A stretch of DNA of 64,000 bases from Nocardioides sp. Kera G14 (GCF_020715565.1 NZ_CP085839.1:2480001-2544000); one strand, 5' to 3'. Positions 15,832-25,770 are shown, counted from the first letter of the stretch. A program made the numbers and translations. Notes: generated from the sequence alone by a model not told the origin.

Positions 15832-18800
15832 TCAGGCCCTGGTGACGGAAACGGTGGCACTCTCGCCGTCGCCGACCATGACGGCCTCACCCTCGGCCGG
15901 GTCGGTGACGTCGTACGACGTCGCGAGGGTCTCGCGCGCGATCAGCTCGCCGTGCGTGGTGGCCGCCTCGCGGACCGCGCCACCGCCAGCGACGACGAGG
16001 CTGATCCGGTCGCTGACGTCGAGGCCGGCCTCCTTGCGGGCGTTCTGCACGGCGCGGATGAGGTCGCGGGCGAGACCCTCGGAGGCGAGCTCGGGCGTCA
16101 CGACCGTGTCGAGCACGACGAAGCCACCGCCGGGCAGCATCGCCACCGCGGACTCGTCGGACTCCGCACCCGCGACCGTCTCAAGGGTGTACTCCCCCTC
16201 GACCAGCGCGAGGCCACCGGCGACGACCTCGCCTGAGGGTGAGACCGACCAGTCGCCGGACTTCGAGCCCTTGATCGCCAGCTGGACGTCCTTGCCCAGG
16301 CGCGGCCCGGCCGCACGGGCGTTGACGGTGAGCTTCTGCTCCACGCTGTAGGCCGCGGCCTCCGGCGCGTCGGCCGTGAGGACGCGGACCGACTTCACGT
16401 TGACCTCGTCGGCGACAAGCTCCTCGAAGCCCGCGAGCTCCGGACCGACCACCGTCAGGCCGCCGAGAGGAAGGCGGTTGCGCAGGCGGCGCGCCTTGCG
16501 CAGCGCCGACGTGGTCGAGCAGACGTCGCGGACCGCGTCCATCGCGGCGACCAGCGCATCGTCGGCCGGGAGCTCGTCGACGGTCGGCAGGTCCGCAAGG
16601 TGGACCGAGCGCTCGCCGGTGAGGCCTCGCCAGATCTCCTCGGAGACCAACGGGAGCAGCGGCGAGATCGTCCGCGTCGTCACCTCGAGCACGGTGTAGA
16701 GCGTGTTGAATGCGTCGCGGTCCTCGGACCAGAACCGGTCACGGGAGCGGCGGATGTACCAGTTGGTCAGCACGTCGATGAAGTCGCCGGTGACCTCGCA
16801 CGCCTCGGCGATCGCGTAGCCGTCCATCGCGGTCGTGTAGGCACCGACGAACTCACGCGCCTTGGCGAGGATGTAGCGGTCAAGCGGGTCGGCCGAGTCG
16901 GTCGACCACTCGGCGTCGATCGAGGCGGCGTTGGCGTAGAGGCTGAAGAAGTACCAGCTGTTCCACAGCGGGATCATCACCTGGCGCACTGAGTCGCGGA
17001 TCCCCTGCTCGGTGACGACCAGGTTGCCGCCCCGCAGGATCGGCGAGGCCATCAGGAACCAGCGCATCGCGTCGGCGCCGTCGCGGTCGAAGACCTCCGA
17101 GACGTCGGGGTAGTTGCGCAGCGACTTGGACATCTTCTGGCCATCGGAGCCGAGCACGATGCCGTGGCTGATGCAGGACTGGAAGGCCGGCTTGTCGAAG
17201 AGCGACGTCGCCAGGATGTGCAGCATGTAGAACCAGCCGCGGGTCTGGCCGATGTACTCGACGATGAAGTCGGCCGGGAAGTGCCCGCCGCGGCGAACGC
17301 CGCCGGCATCAAGTGTCCCGTGGAACCACTCCGCGTTCTCGAATGGGTAGTGGTTCTGCGCGAACGACATCGAGCCGGAGTCGAACCACACGTCGAGCAC
17401 GTCGGCGACACGGCGCATCGTCGACTGGCCCGTGGGGTCATCGGGGTTCGGTCGGGTCAGGTCATCCACCCAGGGACGGTGCAGGTCAGGCTCCCCAGCC
17501 GCATTGAGTGGAAGCCGGCCGAAGTCGCGCTCGATCTCCTCGAAGGAGCCGTAGACGTCGATCCGCGGATAGTCCTCGTTGTCGGACTTCCACACCGGAA
17601 CCGGCGAGCCCCAGAAGCGGTTGCGGGTGATCGACCAGTCACGGGCGTTCTCGAGCCACTTGCCGAACTGGCCGTCCTTGATGTGCTCGGGCGTCCACCG
17701 GATCTGCTGGTTGAGCTCGAGCATCCGCTCCTTGAACGCGGTGACCTCGACGAACCACGAACTCACGCCCTTGTAGATGAGCGGCTGGCGGCAGCGCCAG
17801 CAGTGCGGGTAGGAGTGCTCGTAGGACTCCTGGCGCACCAGAACCGTGCCGGCGGTGACAGGACCCGAGACGTTCTTCAGGTCCTGGATGATCGGCTTGT
17901 TGGCCTCGAAGACCAGCAGGCCCTTGTAGGCCTCGACCGGCGCGGTGAACTTCCCGTCCTTGCCGACCGGCATGACGGCCTCGATGCCCTCACGGTCGAC
18001 GACCTCCTTGTCGATCTCACCGAAGGCGCCGGCGGAGTGGACCAGGCCGGAACCGGAGTCGGTCGTCACAGCGTCGCTGGCGGCGACGATCCGGAAGGCG
18101 TTGGCATGGCCCTCGTAGTAGGAGAACGGCGGCTCGTAGACGAGACCGACGAGGTCGGATCCCTTGCCCCGCCACGTGATCGTGGCCTCGTCCGCCTCGG
18201 GGAAGAGCTCGCGCTTGTACGCCGACAGCCGTGCAGCAGCGAAGAGATACCGCTCCGGCGACCCGGTCGGAACGTCGGACTCGACGACGACGTACTCGAT
18301 CTCCTCGCCGACCATGATCGCGAGGTTGGCCGGCAGGGTCCACGGCGTCGTCGTCCAGATGACCGCCTTGACCCCCTCGAACGAGCCCGGCGTCGTGATT
18401 GAGAGGCCGACGGTGACGGCCGGGTCCTGGCGCATCTTGTAGACGTCGTCGTCCATGCGCAGCTCGTGGTTGGAGAGCGGCGTCTCGTCGTTCCAGCAGT
18501 AGGGCAGGACGCGGAAGCCCTCGTAGATCAGGCCCTTGTCGAAGAGCGACTTGAAGGCCCAGATCACCGACTCCATGTACTCCGGGTTGAGGGTCTTGTA
18601 GTCGTGCTCGAAGTCGACCCAGCGCGCCTGGCGGGTGACGTAGTCCTCCCAGACGTCGGCGTACTTCATCACCGAGGCGCGGCAGGCGTCGTTGAAGACG
18701 TCGATGCCCATCGCCTGGATCTCGTCGGTGGTGGTGATGCCGAGCTGCTTCATCGCCTCGAGCTCGGCGGGCAGGCCGTGGGTGTCCCAGCCGAAGCGGC

Positions 18801-19089
18801 GCTCGACCCGGCGGCCCTTCATCGTCTGGTAGCGCGGGACGATGTCCTTGACGTAACCGGTCAGGAGGTGGCCGTAGTGCGGCAGGCCGTTGGCGAACGG
18901 CGGGCCGTCGTAGAAGACGAACTCGTTGGCGCCGTTCTCCCCCGCCTCGCGTGCATCGATGGACGCCTGGAAGGTGTCGTCGTCCTTCCAGTAGGCCAGC
19001 ACGCGCTCCTCGATCTCGGGGAACTTCGGACTCGCCGGAACGGCGCTCGTCGGGTCGGTGGTGACCTTGGGGTAGCGGCCTTCGGCCAT
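15832..19089 (-). CDS. ileS: Isoleucyl-tRNA synthetase (eukaryote-like type)
   Basis: This 1085-residue class I synthetase charges tRNA-Ile. The HIGH motif appears as [16 protein letters not shown] (HYGH at about 71-74) and the KMSKS motif at about 652-656. The HYGH form, the large editing domain and the overall length match the eukaryote-like IleRS group found in mycobacteria, a group often insensitive to mupirocin. The ATG at 19089 is preceded by a GGAG site and a T-box leader. The extra 29 upstream codons in the frame are part of that leader and are rejected. Confidence 0.95.
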   Translation of the reverse strand: MAEGRYPKVTTDPTSAVPASPKFPEIEERVLAYWKDDDTFQASIDAREAGENGANEFVFYDGPPFANGLPHYGHLLTGYVKDIVPRYQTMKGRRVERRFGWDTHGLPAELEAMKQLGITTTDEIQAMGIDVFNDACRASVMKYADVWEDYVTRQARWVDFEHDYKTLNPEYMESVIWAFKSLFDKGLIYEGFRVLPYCWNDETPLSNHELRMDDDVYKMRQDPAVTVGLSITTPGSFEGVKAVIWTTTPWTLPANLAIMVGEEIEYVVVESDVPTGSPERYLFAAARLSAYKRELFPEADEATITWRGKGSDLVGLVYEPPFSYYEGHANAFRIVAASDAVTTDSGSGLVHSAGAFGEIDKEVVDREGIEAVMPVGKDGKFTAPVEAYKGLLVFEANKPIIQDLKNVSGPVTAGTVLVRQESYEHSYPHCWRCRQPLIYKGVSSWFVEVTAFKERMLELNQQIRWTPEHIKDGQFGKWLENARDWSITRNRFWGSPVPVWKSDNEDYPRIDVYGSFEEIERDFGRLPLNAAGEPDLHRPWVDDLTRPNPDDPTGQSTMRRVADVLDVWFDSGSMSFAQNHYPFENAEWFHGTLDAGGVRRGGHFPADFIVEYIGQTRGWFYMLHILATSLFDKPAFQSCISHGIVLGSDGQKMSKSLRNYPDVSEVFDRDGADAMRWFLMASPILRGGNLVVTEQGIRDSVRQVMIPLWNSWYFFSLYANAASIDAEWSTDSADPLDRYILAKAREFVGAYTTAMDGYAIAEACEVTGDFIDVLTNWYIRRSRDRFWSEDRDAFNTLYTVLEVTTRTISPLLPLVSEEIWRGLTGERSVHLADLPTVDELPADDALVAAMDAVRDVCSTTSALRKARRLRNRLPLGGLTVVGPELAGFEELVADEVNVKSVRVLTADAPEAAAYSVEQKLTVNARAAGPRLGKDVQLAIKGSKSGDWSVSPSGEVVAGGLALVEGEYTLETVAGAESDESAVAMLPGGGFVVLDTVVTPELASEGLARDLIRAVQNARKEAGLDVSDRISLVVAGGGAVREAATTHGELIARETLATSYDVTDPAEGEAVMVGDGESATVSVTRA

Positions 19090-19094
19090 GGGCT

Positions 19095-19285
19095 GGGTCT
19101 CCTGCGGTGGTCGGTACGTCGTCTCCGGGGACGACGTCTGCCGCGGTACCACCCCAGTTGGCTCCTCGAAGCCCACTCGTTGACTGCTGTGACGGGCTTA
19201 CCCGCCGGGTTCTACTTGCCTCGACCTTCCGAGGCTTTCTTCCCGGAGCTCGCCGCTGATGACGGCTCGAACGCTGCTGTGGAAA
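19095..19285 (-). promoter_or_regulatory. T-box riboswitch (ultrashort stem I, translational type) controlling ileS
   Basis: The ileS leader shows the features of actinobacterial ileS T-boxes. An isoleucine specifier AUC (19260-19258) sits in the UCAUCAG loop of a short GAGC...GCUC stem. The T-box UGGUACCGCGG begins at 19151, and its UGGU can pair with the ACCA end of uncharged tRNA-Ile. A GUCGUC/GACGAC hairpin and a GGUGGU/ACCACC pairing could hide the GGAG site near the ileS ATG. Uncharged tRNA would then free the site and raise translation. A TAGACT hexamer at 19291-19286 may be the -10, so the promoter extends into the divergent DinB gene. Confidence 0.88.
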
Positions 19286-19295
19286 AGTCTAGGCC

Positions 19296-19778
19296 ATGAG
19301 CGAGCTGGCCACCTATCGGGAATACCTCGACCACTTCCGCTCGACGCTCGAGCGTCAGTGCGCGGGTCTCACCCCGGACCAGCTCGCCACCTGCTCCGTG
19401 CCGCCGAGTGACCTCAGCCTGCTCGGTCTGGTCCGCCACATGGCGCGGGTCGAGCACTACTGGTTCCGGATGGTCATCGACGAGCACCTCGACGAGGAGC
19501 GCCTCGACGATGACGACCCGACGGGTGGCTTCCACCGCATCGCGCCGAGGCAGGAGTCGGTCGAGGAGGCCTTCGCGCGCTGGCGCGCGTGGATCCAGTA
19601 CGCCGACGGCGTGCTCGATGGCCTCACCGACGCGACCTTGGGTGAGCGGAGGACCGATCGCCACGGCGAGTCCTCCCCCCTCCGCGACGTCCTCGTCCAC
19701 ATGGTCGAGGAGTACGCCCGCCACTGTGGCCACGCCGATCTCCTCCGCGAAGTGATCGACGGCGCGACCGGCCTCTGA
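19296..19778 (+). CDS. DinB-fold (DUF664) protein, possible mycothiol-dependent enzyme
   Basis: The 160-residue protein has the DinB four-helix pattern with candidate metal-binding His residues in HMARVEHYW and in the C-terminal HCGHADLLREVIDG. DUF664/DinB members in actinobacteria include mycothiol-dependent transferases and isomerases, and mshB in this window shows that mycothiol is made. The actual substrate is unknown. The gene is divergent from ileS. Its ATG lies within about 16 bases of the presumed ileS start of transcription, and it has no strong ribosome-binding site. Confidence 0.82.
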   Translation: MSELATYREYLDHFRSTLERQCAGLTPDQLATCSVPPSDLSLLGLVRHMARVEHYWFRMVIDEHLDEERLDDDDPTGGFHRIAPRQESVEEAFARWRAWIQYADGVLDGLTDATLGERRTDRHGESSPLRDVLVHMVEEYARHCGHADLLREVIDGATGL

Positions 19779-19800
19779 CACTCCGATAAGGTCGGGCCAC

Positions 19801-20757
19801 GTGACTCACGCAGTTAATCCACGCAGCGCCTGGGGCTTCGCCCTCGTGACGTACGTCGCCGACACCTCCTCGTCCGAGAGGCAGGTCCTCGACGCCTGGT
19901 TCCCCTCGCCGGCCCTCGGAGAGGCTCCGGACGGCGCCAAGCCTGCCCCTGAGCTGGCCGCGCTGGCCGGCACCGACCAGCTGCGCCGGGTCGAGAAGCA
20001 GGTCGAACTGGTCAGCATCGACCTCGACGTCGCGCCGACGACGACGCAGGACGTCTGGCTCCGCCTCCACCTGCTGTCGACGCGGCTGGCCGCGCCGCAC
20101 ACCCTCAATCTCGACGGGATCTTCGGTCTCCTCGCCAACGTCGCGTGGACCTCCGAGGGCCCGTGCGCCATCGAGGGCTTCGAGCTGACCCGCGCCCGGC
20201 TCCGTGGCGCCGGGCGGACGGTGGCGGTCTACGGCGTCGACAAGTTCCCGCGCATGGTGGACTACGTCCTCCCCGCCGGCGTACGCATCGCCGACGCCGA
20301 CCGTGTGCGCCTCGGTGCGCACCTCGCCGAGGGCACCACGGTGATGCACGAGGGCTTCGTGAACTTCAATGCCGGCACCCTCGGCGCATCCATGGTCGAG
20401 GGCCGGATCAGCGCCGGCGTCGTGGTCGGCAACGGCTCCGACGTCGGCGGCGGTGCCTCGATCATGGGCACCCTGTCCGGCGGCGGCAAGCAGACGATCT
20501 CCATCGGCGAGCGTTGCCTGCTGGGCGCCAACAGCGGCCTCGGCATCAGCCTCGGCAACGACGCGGTGGTCGAGGCGGGCACGTACATCACCGCCGGCAC
20601 GAAGGTGACCATGCAGGACGGGACGACGAAGAAGGCGCTAGAGCTCTCCGGCGCCTCCAACATCCTCTTCCGTCGCAACTCGGTCACCGGCGCCATCGAG
20701 GCCGTTCCGTGGCAGGGCGAGGGCATCGTCCTCAATGAGGCCCTCCACGCCAACTAG
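19801..20757 (+). CDS. dapD: Tetrahydrodipicolinate N-succinyltransferase (actinobacterial DapD)
   Basis: This 318-residue enzyme succinylates tetrahydrodipicolinate using succinyl-CoA, a committed step of the DAP/lysine pathway. The C-terminal half shows left-handed beta-helix repeats (GAHLAEGTTVMHEGFVNFNA, GTLGASMVEGRISAGVVVGN, GSDVGGGASIMGTLSGGGK). The N-terminal domain and the length fit the actinobacterial DapD type rather than the shorter enterobacterial one. The GTG at 19801 is the start. Together with dapE and dapC it shows that the organism uses the succinylase branch. Confidence 0.93.
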   Translation: MTHAVNPRSAWGFALVTYVADTSSSERQVLDAWFPSPALGEAPDGAKPAPELAALAGTDQLRRVEKQVELVSIDLDVAPTTTQDVWLRLHLLSTRLAAPHTLNLDGIFGLLANVAWTSEGPCAIEGFELTRARLRGAGRTVAVYGVDKFPRMVDYVLPAGVRIADADRVRLGAHLAEGTTVMHEGFVNFNAGTLGASMVEGRISAGVVVGNGSDVGGGASIMGTLSGGGKQTISIGERCLLGANSGLGISLGNDAVVEAGTYITAGTKVTMQDGTTKKALELSGASNILFRRNSVTGAIEAVPWQGEGIVLNEALHAN

Positions 20758-21597
20758 GTGAAGCGCTTCCTCATCTCCGTCGTCGTGGTCGCCTTCCTGG
20801 CGGCCGCGGCGACGGTGGCGTGGCGGGAGTTCGGCGATCAGGCCGCCAAGCTGCTGCCCGACGAGTGCCTGGCCCAGGTCGACAACGGCACCAACGACCT
20901 CAAGGCGCGGGTCAATCCGGAGCAGGCGCGCAACGCGGCGCTCATCGCCTCGATCTCGATCAAGCGCGGCCTGCCGGCCCGGGCCGCCACGATCGCGCTC
21001 GCCACGGCCTACCAGGAGTCGAAGCTCTACAACATCGACTACGGCGACCGCGACTCCGTCGGTCTCTTCCAACAGCGCCCCTCGCAGGGCTGGGGCTCAC
21101 GCACGCAGCTGCTCAACACGACGTACGCCACGAACGCGTTCTACGACGCGCTCATCAAGATCGACGGCTACGAGACGATGGAGATCACGGTCGCCGCCCA
21201 GAAGGTGCAGCGCAGCGCCTTCCCCGATGCGTACGCCGACCACGAGCCCGGTGCGCGGGCGCTGGCGTCCTCGCTCACCGGCCAGAGTGCTGCGGCCTTC
21301 TCATGCCGCTTCGGGTCGATCAAGGTGGGCACCGTCGGAACGGTCCGTGACCGGATCGTCAGCGCCTTCGGCGCCGCGGCCGGCACGCCGGTCATCACCG
21401 GCCACGCGATCACTGTGAGCCCCGGAAAGAGCACCACGGGATGGGCGATCGCGCAATGGGCGGTCGCCTACGCCAACCGTCTCGGTGTCGCCTCAGTCGC
21501 CTACGACGGCCATCGCTGGAGCGGCGACGAGGGCTGGAAGTCCTCCTCCACGGCCGGCGACCAGCTCGTGGTGACCGTCAAGCAGTCGGAGAAGTGA
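20758..21597 (+). CDS. Secreted or membrane-anchored lysozyme-like protein
   Basis: This 279-residue protein begins with a short basic N-terminus and one hydrophobic helix, suggesting export. The central region ATAYQESKLYNIDYGDRDSV followed by GLFQQRPSQGWG resembles the transglycosylase/lysozyme-like fold, with Glu of the YQES segment as a candidate catalytic residue. Homologues in actinobacteria are often misnamed heavy-metal transporters. The GTG at 20758 directly follows the dapD stop, so the two are in one operon, pairing DAP synthesis with a wall-related product. It overlaps the convergent dapC by 20 bases. Confidence 0.7.
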   Translation: MKRFLISVVVVAFLAAAATVAWREFGDQAAKLLPDECLAQVDNGTNDLKARVNPEQARNAALIASISIKRGLPARAATIALATAYQESKLYNIDYGDRDSVGLFQQRPSQGWGSRTQLLNTTYATNAFYDALIKIDGYETMEITVAAQKVQRSAFPDAYADHEPGARALASSLTGQSAAAFSCRFGSIKVGTVGTVRDRIVSAFGAAAGTPVITGHAITVSPGKSTTGWAIAQWAVAYANRLGVASVAYDGHRWSGDEGWKSSSTAGDQLVVTVKQSEK

Positions 21598-22696
21598 CCT
21601 CAACCGCGAGGCGGGCCACGGCCGCCTCGACGCGCTCGTCGGTGGCGGTGAAGGCCACGCGGACGTGGTTCGCTCCGGCGACGCCGTAGAAGTCGCCCGG
21701 GGCGGCGAGGATGCCGCGCTCGGCGAGCCAGGCGACGGTGTCCCAGCAGTTCTCGCCGCGCGTCGCCCAGAGATAGAGCGAGGCCTCGGAGTGGTCGATC
21801 GTGAAGCCGGCAGCCTCGAACGCCGCCCGGAGCTTGAGCCGGCGGGCGGCGTAGACCTCCGCCTGGGCGGCCGCGTGCTCGTCGTCGTTGAGCGCCGCCA
21901 CCATGGCGACCTGCTGCGGCATCGGCATCTGGAGGCCGAGGTTCTTGCGGACAGCGAGCAGCTCGCCGATCACGCGCGGATCGCCGGCGACGAAGGCGCA
22001 GCGGTAGCCGGCGAGGTTGGAGCGCTTCGAGAGCGAGTGGACGGCCAGGACGCCGTCGTAGGAGTCCCCGCAGATGTCGGGGTGGAGCACCGAGACGGGA
22101 GACGCGTCCCAGGCGCACTCGATGTAGCACTCGTCGGAGACGAGCAGCGTGCCGCGCTCGCGGCACCACTCCACGACCTTCTTGAGGTGCTCGGGCGGGA
22201 GCACCTTGCCGGTCGGGTTGGAGGGGCTGTTGATCCAGAGAATCTTCGGCACGGCCGGCCCCAGAGCGGTGAGCGAGTCACTCGCCATGCCGCGGGCGCC
22301 GACGAGTGCGGCGGACACCTCGTAGGTCGGGTATGCGAACTCGGGGTAGACCACCAGGTCACCCGGACCGACGCCGAGGTGCAGCGGCAGCGAGGCGATC
22401 AACTCCTTGGAGCCGATCACCGGCAGCACGGCATCGAGCGTCAGCGACGTGACGCCATGGTTGCGCGCGAGCCAGTCGATCGCCGCCTGCCGGACCTCGC
22501 GCGTGCCGATCGTCAGGGGATAGCCGGGCGAGTCAGCAGCCTCGATCAGGGCGGCCTGCACGACCGTCGGAGTCGGGTCGACGGGCGTCCCGACCGAGAG
22601 GTCGACGATGCCGCCCTCGTGGGAGCGGGCGGTGTCGGCGTACGACGTCAGCTTGTCCCACGGGAAGTCGGGCAGCTGACGGGAGACCTCGTACAC
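21578..22696 (-). CDS. dapC: Succinyldiaminopimelate transaminase
   Basis: This 372-residue class I/II aminotransferase begins MYEVSRQLPDFPWDKLTSYA from the GTG at 22696. The PLP-binding Lys is in HSLSKRSNLAGYRCAFV, and SPSNPTGKVLP and SDECYIECAW are the usual active-site loops. It would convert N-succinyl-2-amino-6-ketopimelate to N-succinyl-LL-DAP. The gene follows fdxA by four bases, the same neighbour as in M. tuberculosis (fdxC-dapC), which supports DapC over a generic aminotransferase. Confidence 0.9.
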   Translation of the reverse strand: MYEVSRQLPDFPWDKLTSYADTARSHEGGIVDLSVGTPVDPTPTVVQAALIEAADSPGYPLTIGTREVRQAAIDWLARNHGVTSLTLDAVLPVIGSKELIASLPLHLGVGPGDLVVYPEFAYPTYEVSAALVGARGMASDSLTALGPAVPKILWINSPSNPTGKVLPPEHLKKVVEWCRERGTLLVSDECYIECAWDASPVSVLHPDICGDSYDGVLAVHSLSKRSNLAGYRCAFVAGDPRVIGELLAVRKNLGLQMPMPQQVAMVAALNDDEHAAAQAEVYAARRLKLRAAFEAAGFTIDHSEASLYLWATRGENCWDTVAWLAERGILAAPGDFYGVAGANHVRVAFTATDERVEAAVARLAVEVTSPTA

Positions 22697-22700
22697 GAGA

Positions 22701-23027
22701 TCAGTGGTCGGTGTTCTGCGGCGGGAGGGCCGCGATGAACTCCTGGTCCTTGTCGATGACACCCATCTTGGTGGCGCCACCGGGCGAGCCGAGGTCGTCG
22801 AAGAACTTCACGTTCGCGTCGTAGTACTCCTTCCACTCCGACGGGGTGTCGTCCTCGTAGTAGATCGCCTCGACCGGGCAGACCGGCTCGCAGGCGCCAC
22901 AGTCGACGCACTCGTCGGGGTGGATGTAGAGCATCCGCTTGCCCTCGTAGATGCAGTCGACGGGGCACTCGTCGACGCAGGCACGGTCCTTGACGTCCAC
23001 ACAGGGCTGGGCAATGACGTAGGTCAT
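22701..23027 (-). CDS. fdxA: Seven-iron ferredoxin
   Basis: The 108-residue ferredoxin has an N-terminal Cys pattern (Cys9, Cys17, Cys21, Cys25 in the CVDVKDRACVDECPVDC segment) and a complete CVDCGACEPVCP motif. This is the [3Fe-4S][4Fe-4S] FdxA layout. An acidic tail of about 45 residues follows. It would shuttle electrons in the cytosol, for example to cytochromes P450 or radical enzymes. The ATG at 23027 is the clear start. Just 23 bases separate it from the divergent GNAT gene. Confidence 0.95.
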   Translation of the reverse strand: MTYVIAQPCVDVKDRACVDECPVDCIYEGKRMLYIHPDECVDCGACEPVCPVEAIYYEDDTPSEWKEYYDANVKFFDDLGSPGGATKMGVIDKDQEFIAALPPQNTDH

Positions 23028-23050
23028 GGGCCTCAGCCTAGTCTGTCGCG

Positions 23051-23962
23051 GTGCCCTCCTCCGCCCTAGGTCCACATGTCGTAGGGACCCGCGTGGTGGT
23101 GCGCCGGATCGTCCCCGGGGAGACCGGCCCGACAGGTGGCCCGGCCTTCACCGACGTCCTCGGAGTCTGTACGTCGTGGAGTGACGGCGTCTGCGTCGTG
23201 CAGCCCTCTTCGGGCACGGCGGTGGAGATCCCGATCGAGCTGATCGTCTCCGGCAAGCCGGTCCCGCCGCGCCCCTCGATGAGGCTGCGCGTCTCGGCCC
23301 GCGAGGCGGAGAGCCATTCGGAGGCGATCTGGCCGGGCGTCGAGCGGGTGGCCCTGGGTGACTGGGAACTGCGCTCGGACCCACATCCCGTCGGCCGGCT
23401 GATCAAGCGCGCCAACTCGGTCCTCGCGATGGGGGATCCGGGCGTGCCGTTCGACGAGGCACTCGAGGGGTTGCGTGAGTTCTACGCGTCCCGTGAGCGA
23501 CCCGTCATGGCCCAGGTCGAGGCCGACTCGTCCATCGAGTCCGCGCTCCGGGACGAAGGGTGGACGGAGCTCGAGCGCGGCGAGGCGCACTTCCAGCTCA
23601 TCGCCCTCTCCCGACTGAGGCGGACCCTGAACCTCGGTGACTCAGAGTCACCAGGTGACTCTGAGTCACCGAGGTTCGAGGTTGCCGACGCCACTGTGAC
23701 CGTCGAGCTCCCCCACGCCGGCGGCAGGGCCACGATTGACGGTGACTGGCTAGGCCTGCACGGCCTCCACGTCGACGAGACGGCCCGCCGCCAGGGACTC
23801 GCCCGGCGCGTCCTCCGCGAGCTGGTCGACTGGGGCGCCGAGCAGGGCGCCCTCACCGCGTGGCTCCACGTCGAGACCGACAACGCAGCGGCCCTCACGC
23901 TCTACGCGCGACTGGGCTTCGTCACGCACCACACCTGCCGCTACCTGGCGCCCGGCGGCTGA
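23051..23962 (+). CDS. GNAT-family N-acetyltransferase with N-terminal extension
   Basis: This 303-residue protein has a unique N-terminal half. The C-terminal GNAT domain shows LGLHGLHVDETARRQGLARR (acetyl-CoA loop) and a final NAAALTLYARLGFVTHHTCR strand-helix. The acyl acceptor is unknown. Between the two halves the coding sequence reads NLGDSESPGDSESPRF, which is encoded by a perfect 49-base palindrome. That looks like an inserted repeat tolerated in a linker. The GTG at 23051 is the start. Confidence 0.8.
   Translation: MPSSALGPHVVGTRVVVRRIVPGETGPTGGPAFTDVLGVCTSWSDGVCVVQPSSGTAVEIPIELIVSGKPVPPRPSMRLRVSAREAESHSEAIWPGVERVALGDWELRSDPHPVGRLIKRANSVLAMGDPGVPFDEALEGLREFYASRERPVMAQVEADSSIESALRDEGWTELERGEAHFQLIALSRLRRTLNLGDSESPGDSESPRFEVADATVTVELPHAGGRATIDGDWLGLHGLHVDETARRQGLARRVLRELVDWGAEQGALTAWLHVETDNAAALTLYARLGFVTHHTCRYLAPGG
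23629..23677. repeat. Perfect 49-bp palindrome inside the GNAT gene
   Basis: Arms of 24 bases are exactly complementary around a single central A at 23653. Each arm itself contains the smaller palindrome GGTGACTCAGAGTCACC or its complement, so the element is a nested inverted repeat. It keeps the reading frame open and encodes a duplicated GDSESP. Such a structure would fold as a very stable RNA or DNA hairpin. It shares the GTGAC core with the array between pepA and ileS. Confidence 0.9.
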
Positions 23963-25759
23963 TCAGTCCGGGGCGGAGACGGGGCCCTTGCAGGTCACCT
24001 GGTTCTGCGGGTTGTACGTCGTGTGGAAGTTCTCGGTCTTCACCACGGCCGCGCTGCCGACGTGGTGGAAGTAGCGCTTCACGTCGATCTGGAACCCGTT
24101 GGCTCCGCTGGTCGTCTCGCAGTTTCCGCTCGTGTCGGTGATCTTCTTGAACGGGGTCGATGCGTAGCGCGGGCCGGTCGAGGTGGTGATGTCCCAGATC
24201 TTCGTGGACCACATCGACACGGTGACGACGCCCTGGCTCGACGGGGTCGACGGCTTCACGGCGGCACGGACGAGGACGCCGTATTTGGTGTTGTTCTTGA
24301 ACCTCAGGTCGACCGATCCCCAGGCCACCGTGGCCTCGCGGCCGATCGGGTAGCGCGAGATGTAGAGCGAGTGCGGCTTGTGTTCGACGTCCTGGAGGCC
24401 GGCGAAGAACATCGCGTTGAAGGTCGTCGTCGCCATCTGCGAGACACCTCCCCCGAGGTCGGACTTGAAGACGCCGTCCTGGATCGTCCAGCCCTCGGTG
24501 AAGCCGTTGGCCTTGGTGCGCTCGCCCACGATGCCGTTGAGGCTGAAGGTGTCACCCGGCTTGAGCACCGTGCCGTTGACGAGCTCCGCGGCCCGGCCGA
24601 TGTTGATGTTGCGGTACTCGGCGTACGGGAAATAGGTCGTGAAGGTCGAGATCTTCTCCTTGATCCCCCACGACGTGGCCTCGGCGGTCGAGATCTTCGG
24701 CTCCGCCACCTTGGACGTGATCGTGCCGGTGCGCTGACCGTCCGGCTTGGTGAGGAGGCTCTCGAAGATCTGCGCGGCCTGGGTCGGGTCGAAGCTGACA
24801 CCCGGCTTCGCAGGTACGACGACGGGTTTGCCGTTCCTGATCGTGACGGTGGCGTCCTGCGGGGCGTCCTTGCGGCTCGCGGTGCCGGCGTTGATCAGCG
24901 CGGCGACCGCGGCCTTGTCGACCGCCGGGACGAGACTGCCGCCGGAGGGCTTGAGTGAGAGGGCGCCGGCGTACTGCGACGGCGAGAGCTGCACGGGCGA
25001 CTTGCCGAACATCAGGGTCACGGGCGCGGCCATCGCGGGGTTGGCGAACGTCGTGACGGCCTGCTGGACATCCGTGGAGTCGATGTCGGGCACGTCGTCG
25101 ACCAGCGGCAGCTCCGTCTTCACGTCGGCGTCGGCCGGCGAGGTGAGGGCGGTCTCGAGCCCCGAGCGCAGCGCCTCGGCCTCGACGCCCTTCCCCATGA
25201 CTGCGTCCGTGACCTGCACACCGTCCTTGCCGAAGCTGACGGCCCCGTCCTTCTTCGGCGTGCCGACCTTGGCGTTGACCTGCGCGACGGTCTTGGCGAA
25301 CTTCGCGTCGTCGACGGTGACGACGGGATCCACGTCGTAGCCGCCGGTGTAGTGGTTCCAGAGGTCGCGGGGGTTCCAGCTGTTGCTGGTCGTCGCCTTG
25401 TCCACCGTGGCGTCGATGTCGAGGGCCATGCCGGCCTTGGAGGGCGTGACCTGGACGGTCTGGTCCCCGACGGTGACCGGGATCGCGTCCTTCTCGCGGG
25501 CGCCGATCTGCTTCGTCAACTTCTGCCTGGCCGACTCCGGCGACAGGTTGCCGATGTTGACGCCCGCGACCGTCGTGTTGCGCGGTATCCTGTCACCGGC
25601 GAAGGCATACGCGGCCACCCAAGCGCCACCCACGATGACGGCCAGCCCCACGAGGATGGCGAGGAACGCTCCGAAACCCGACCGCTGCCGCCGGGGCTTC
25701 TCGCCGTCATCGGTGATCGCCGGCCGCTCCGCCGTGTCGTCTGAGAAGAGGTCCCCCAC
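23963..25759 (-). CDS. VanW-family protein with peptidoglycan-binding-like domains
   Basis: From a GTG at 25759 this encodes 598 residues: a cytosolic head, one transmembrane helix (about residues 25-47), two PF12229-like putative peptidoglycan-binding regions (about 60-350) and a C-terminal VanW domain. The VanW region includes FSLNGIVGERTKANGFTEG and LGGGVSQMATTTFNAMFFAG. VanW proteins occur near glycopeptide-resistance genes, but their reaction is not established and no other van gene is here. It should face the cell wall. It lies 11 bases downstream of mshB on the same strand. Confidence 0.82.
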   Translation of the reverse strand: MGDLFSDDTAERPAITDDGEKPRRQRSGFGAFLAILVGLAVIVGGAWVAAYAFAGDRIPRNTTVAGVNIGNLSPESARQKLTKQIGAREKDAIPVTVGDQTVQVTPSKAGMALDIDATVDKATTSNSWNPRDLWNHYTGGYDVDPVVTVDDAKFAKTVAQVNAKVGTPKKDGAVSFGKDGVQVTDAVMGKGVEAEALRSGLETALTSPADADVKTELPLVDDVPDIDSTDVQQAVTTFANPAMAAPVTLMFGKSPVQLSPSQYAGALSLKPSGGSLVPAVDKAAVAALINAGTASRKDAPQDATVTIRNGKPVVVPAKPGVSFDPTQAAQIFESLLTKPDGQRTGTITSKVAEPKISTAEATSWGIKEKISTFTTYFPYAEYRNINIGRAAELVNGTVLKPGDTFSLNGIVGERTKANGFTEGWTIQDGVFKSDLGGGVSQMATTTFNAMFFAGLQDVEHKPHSLYISRYPIGREATVAWGSVDLRFKNNTKYGVLVRAAVKPSTPSSQGVVTVSMWSTKIWDITTSTGPRYASTPFKKITDTSGNCETTSGANGFQIDVKRYFHHVGSAAVVKTENFHTTYNPQNQVTCKGPVSAPD

Positions 25760-25770
25760 GCCCGGGGACT

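Noticed and set aside
23963..25759. VanW gene as evidence of vancomycin resistance
   Set aside because: No vanHAX or vanRS genes are present. VanW-domain proteins are common in glycopeptide-sensitive actinobacteria.
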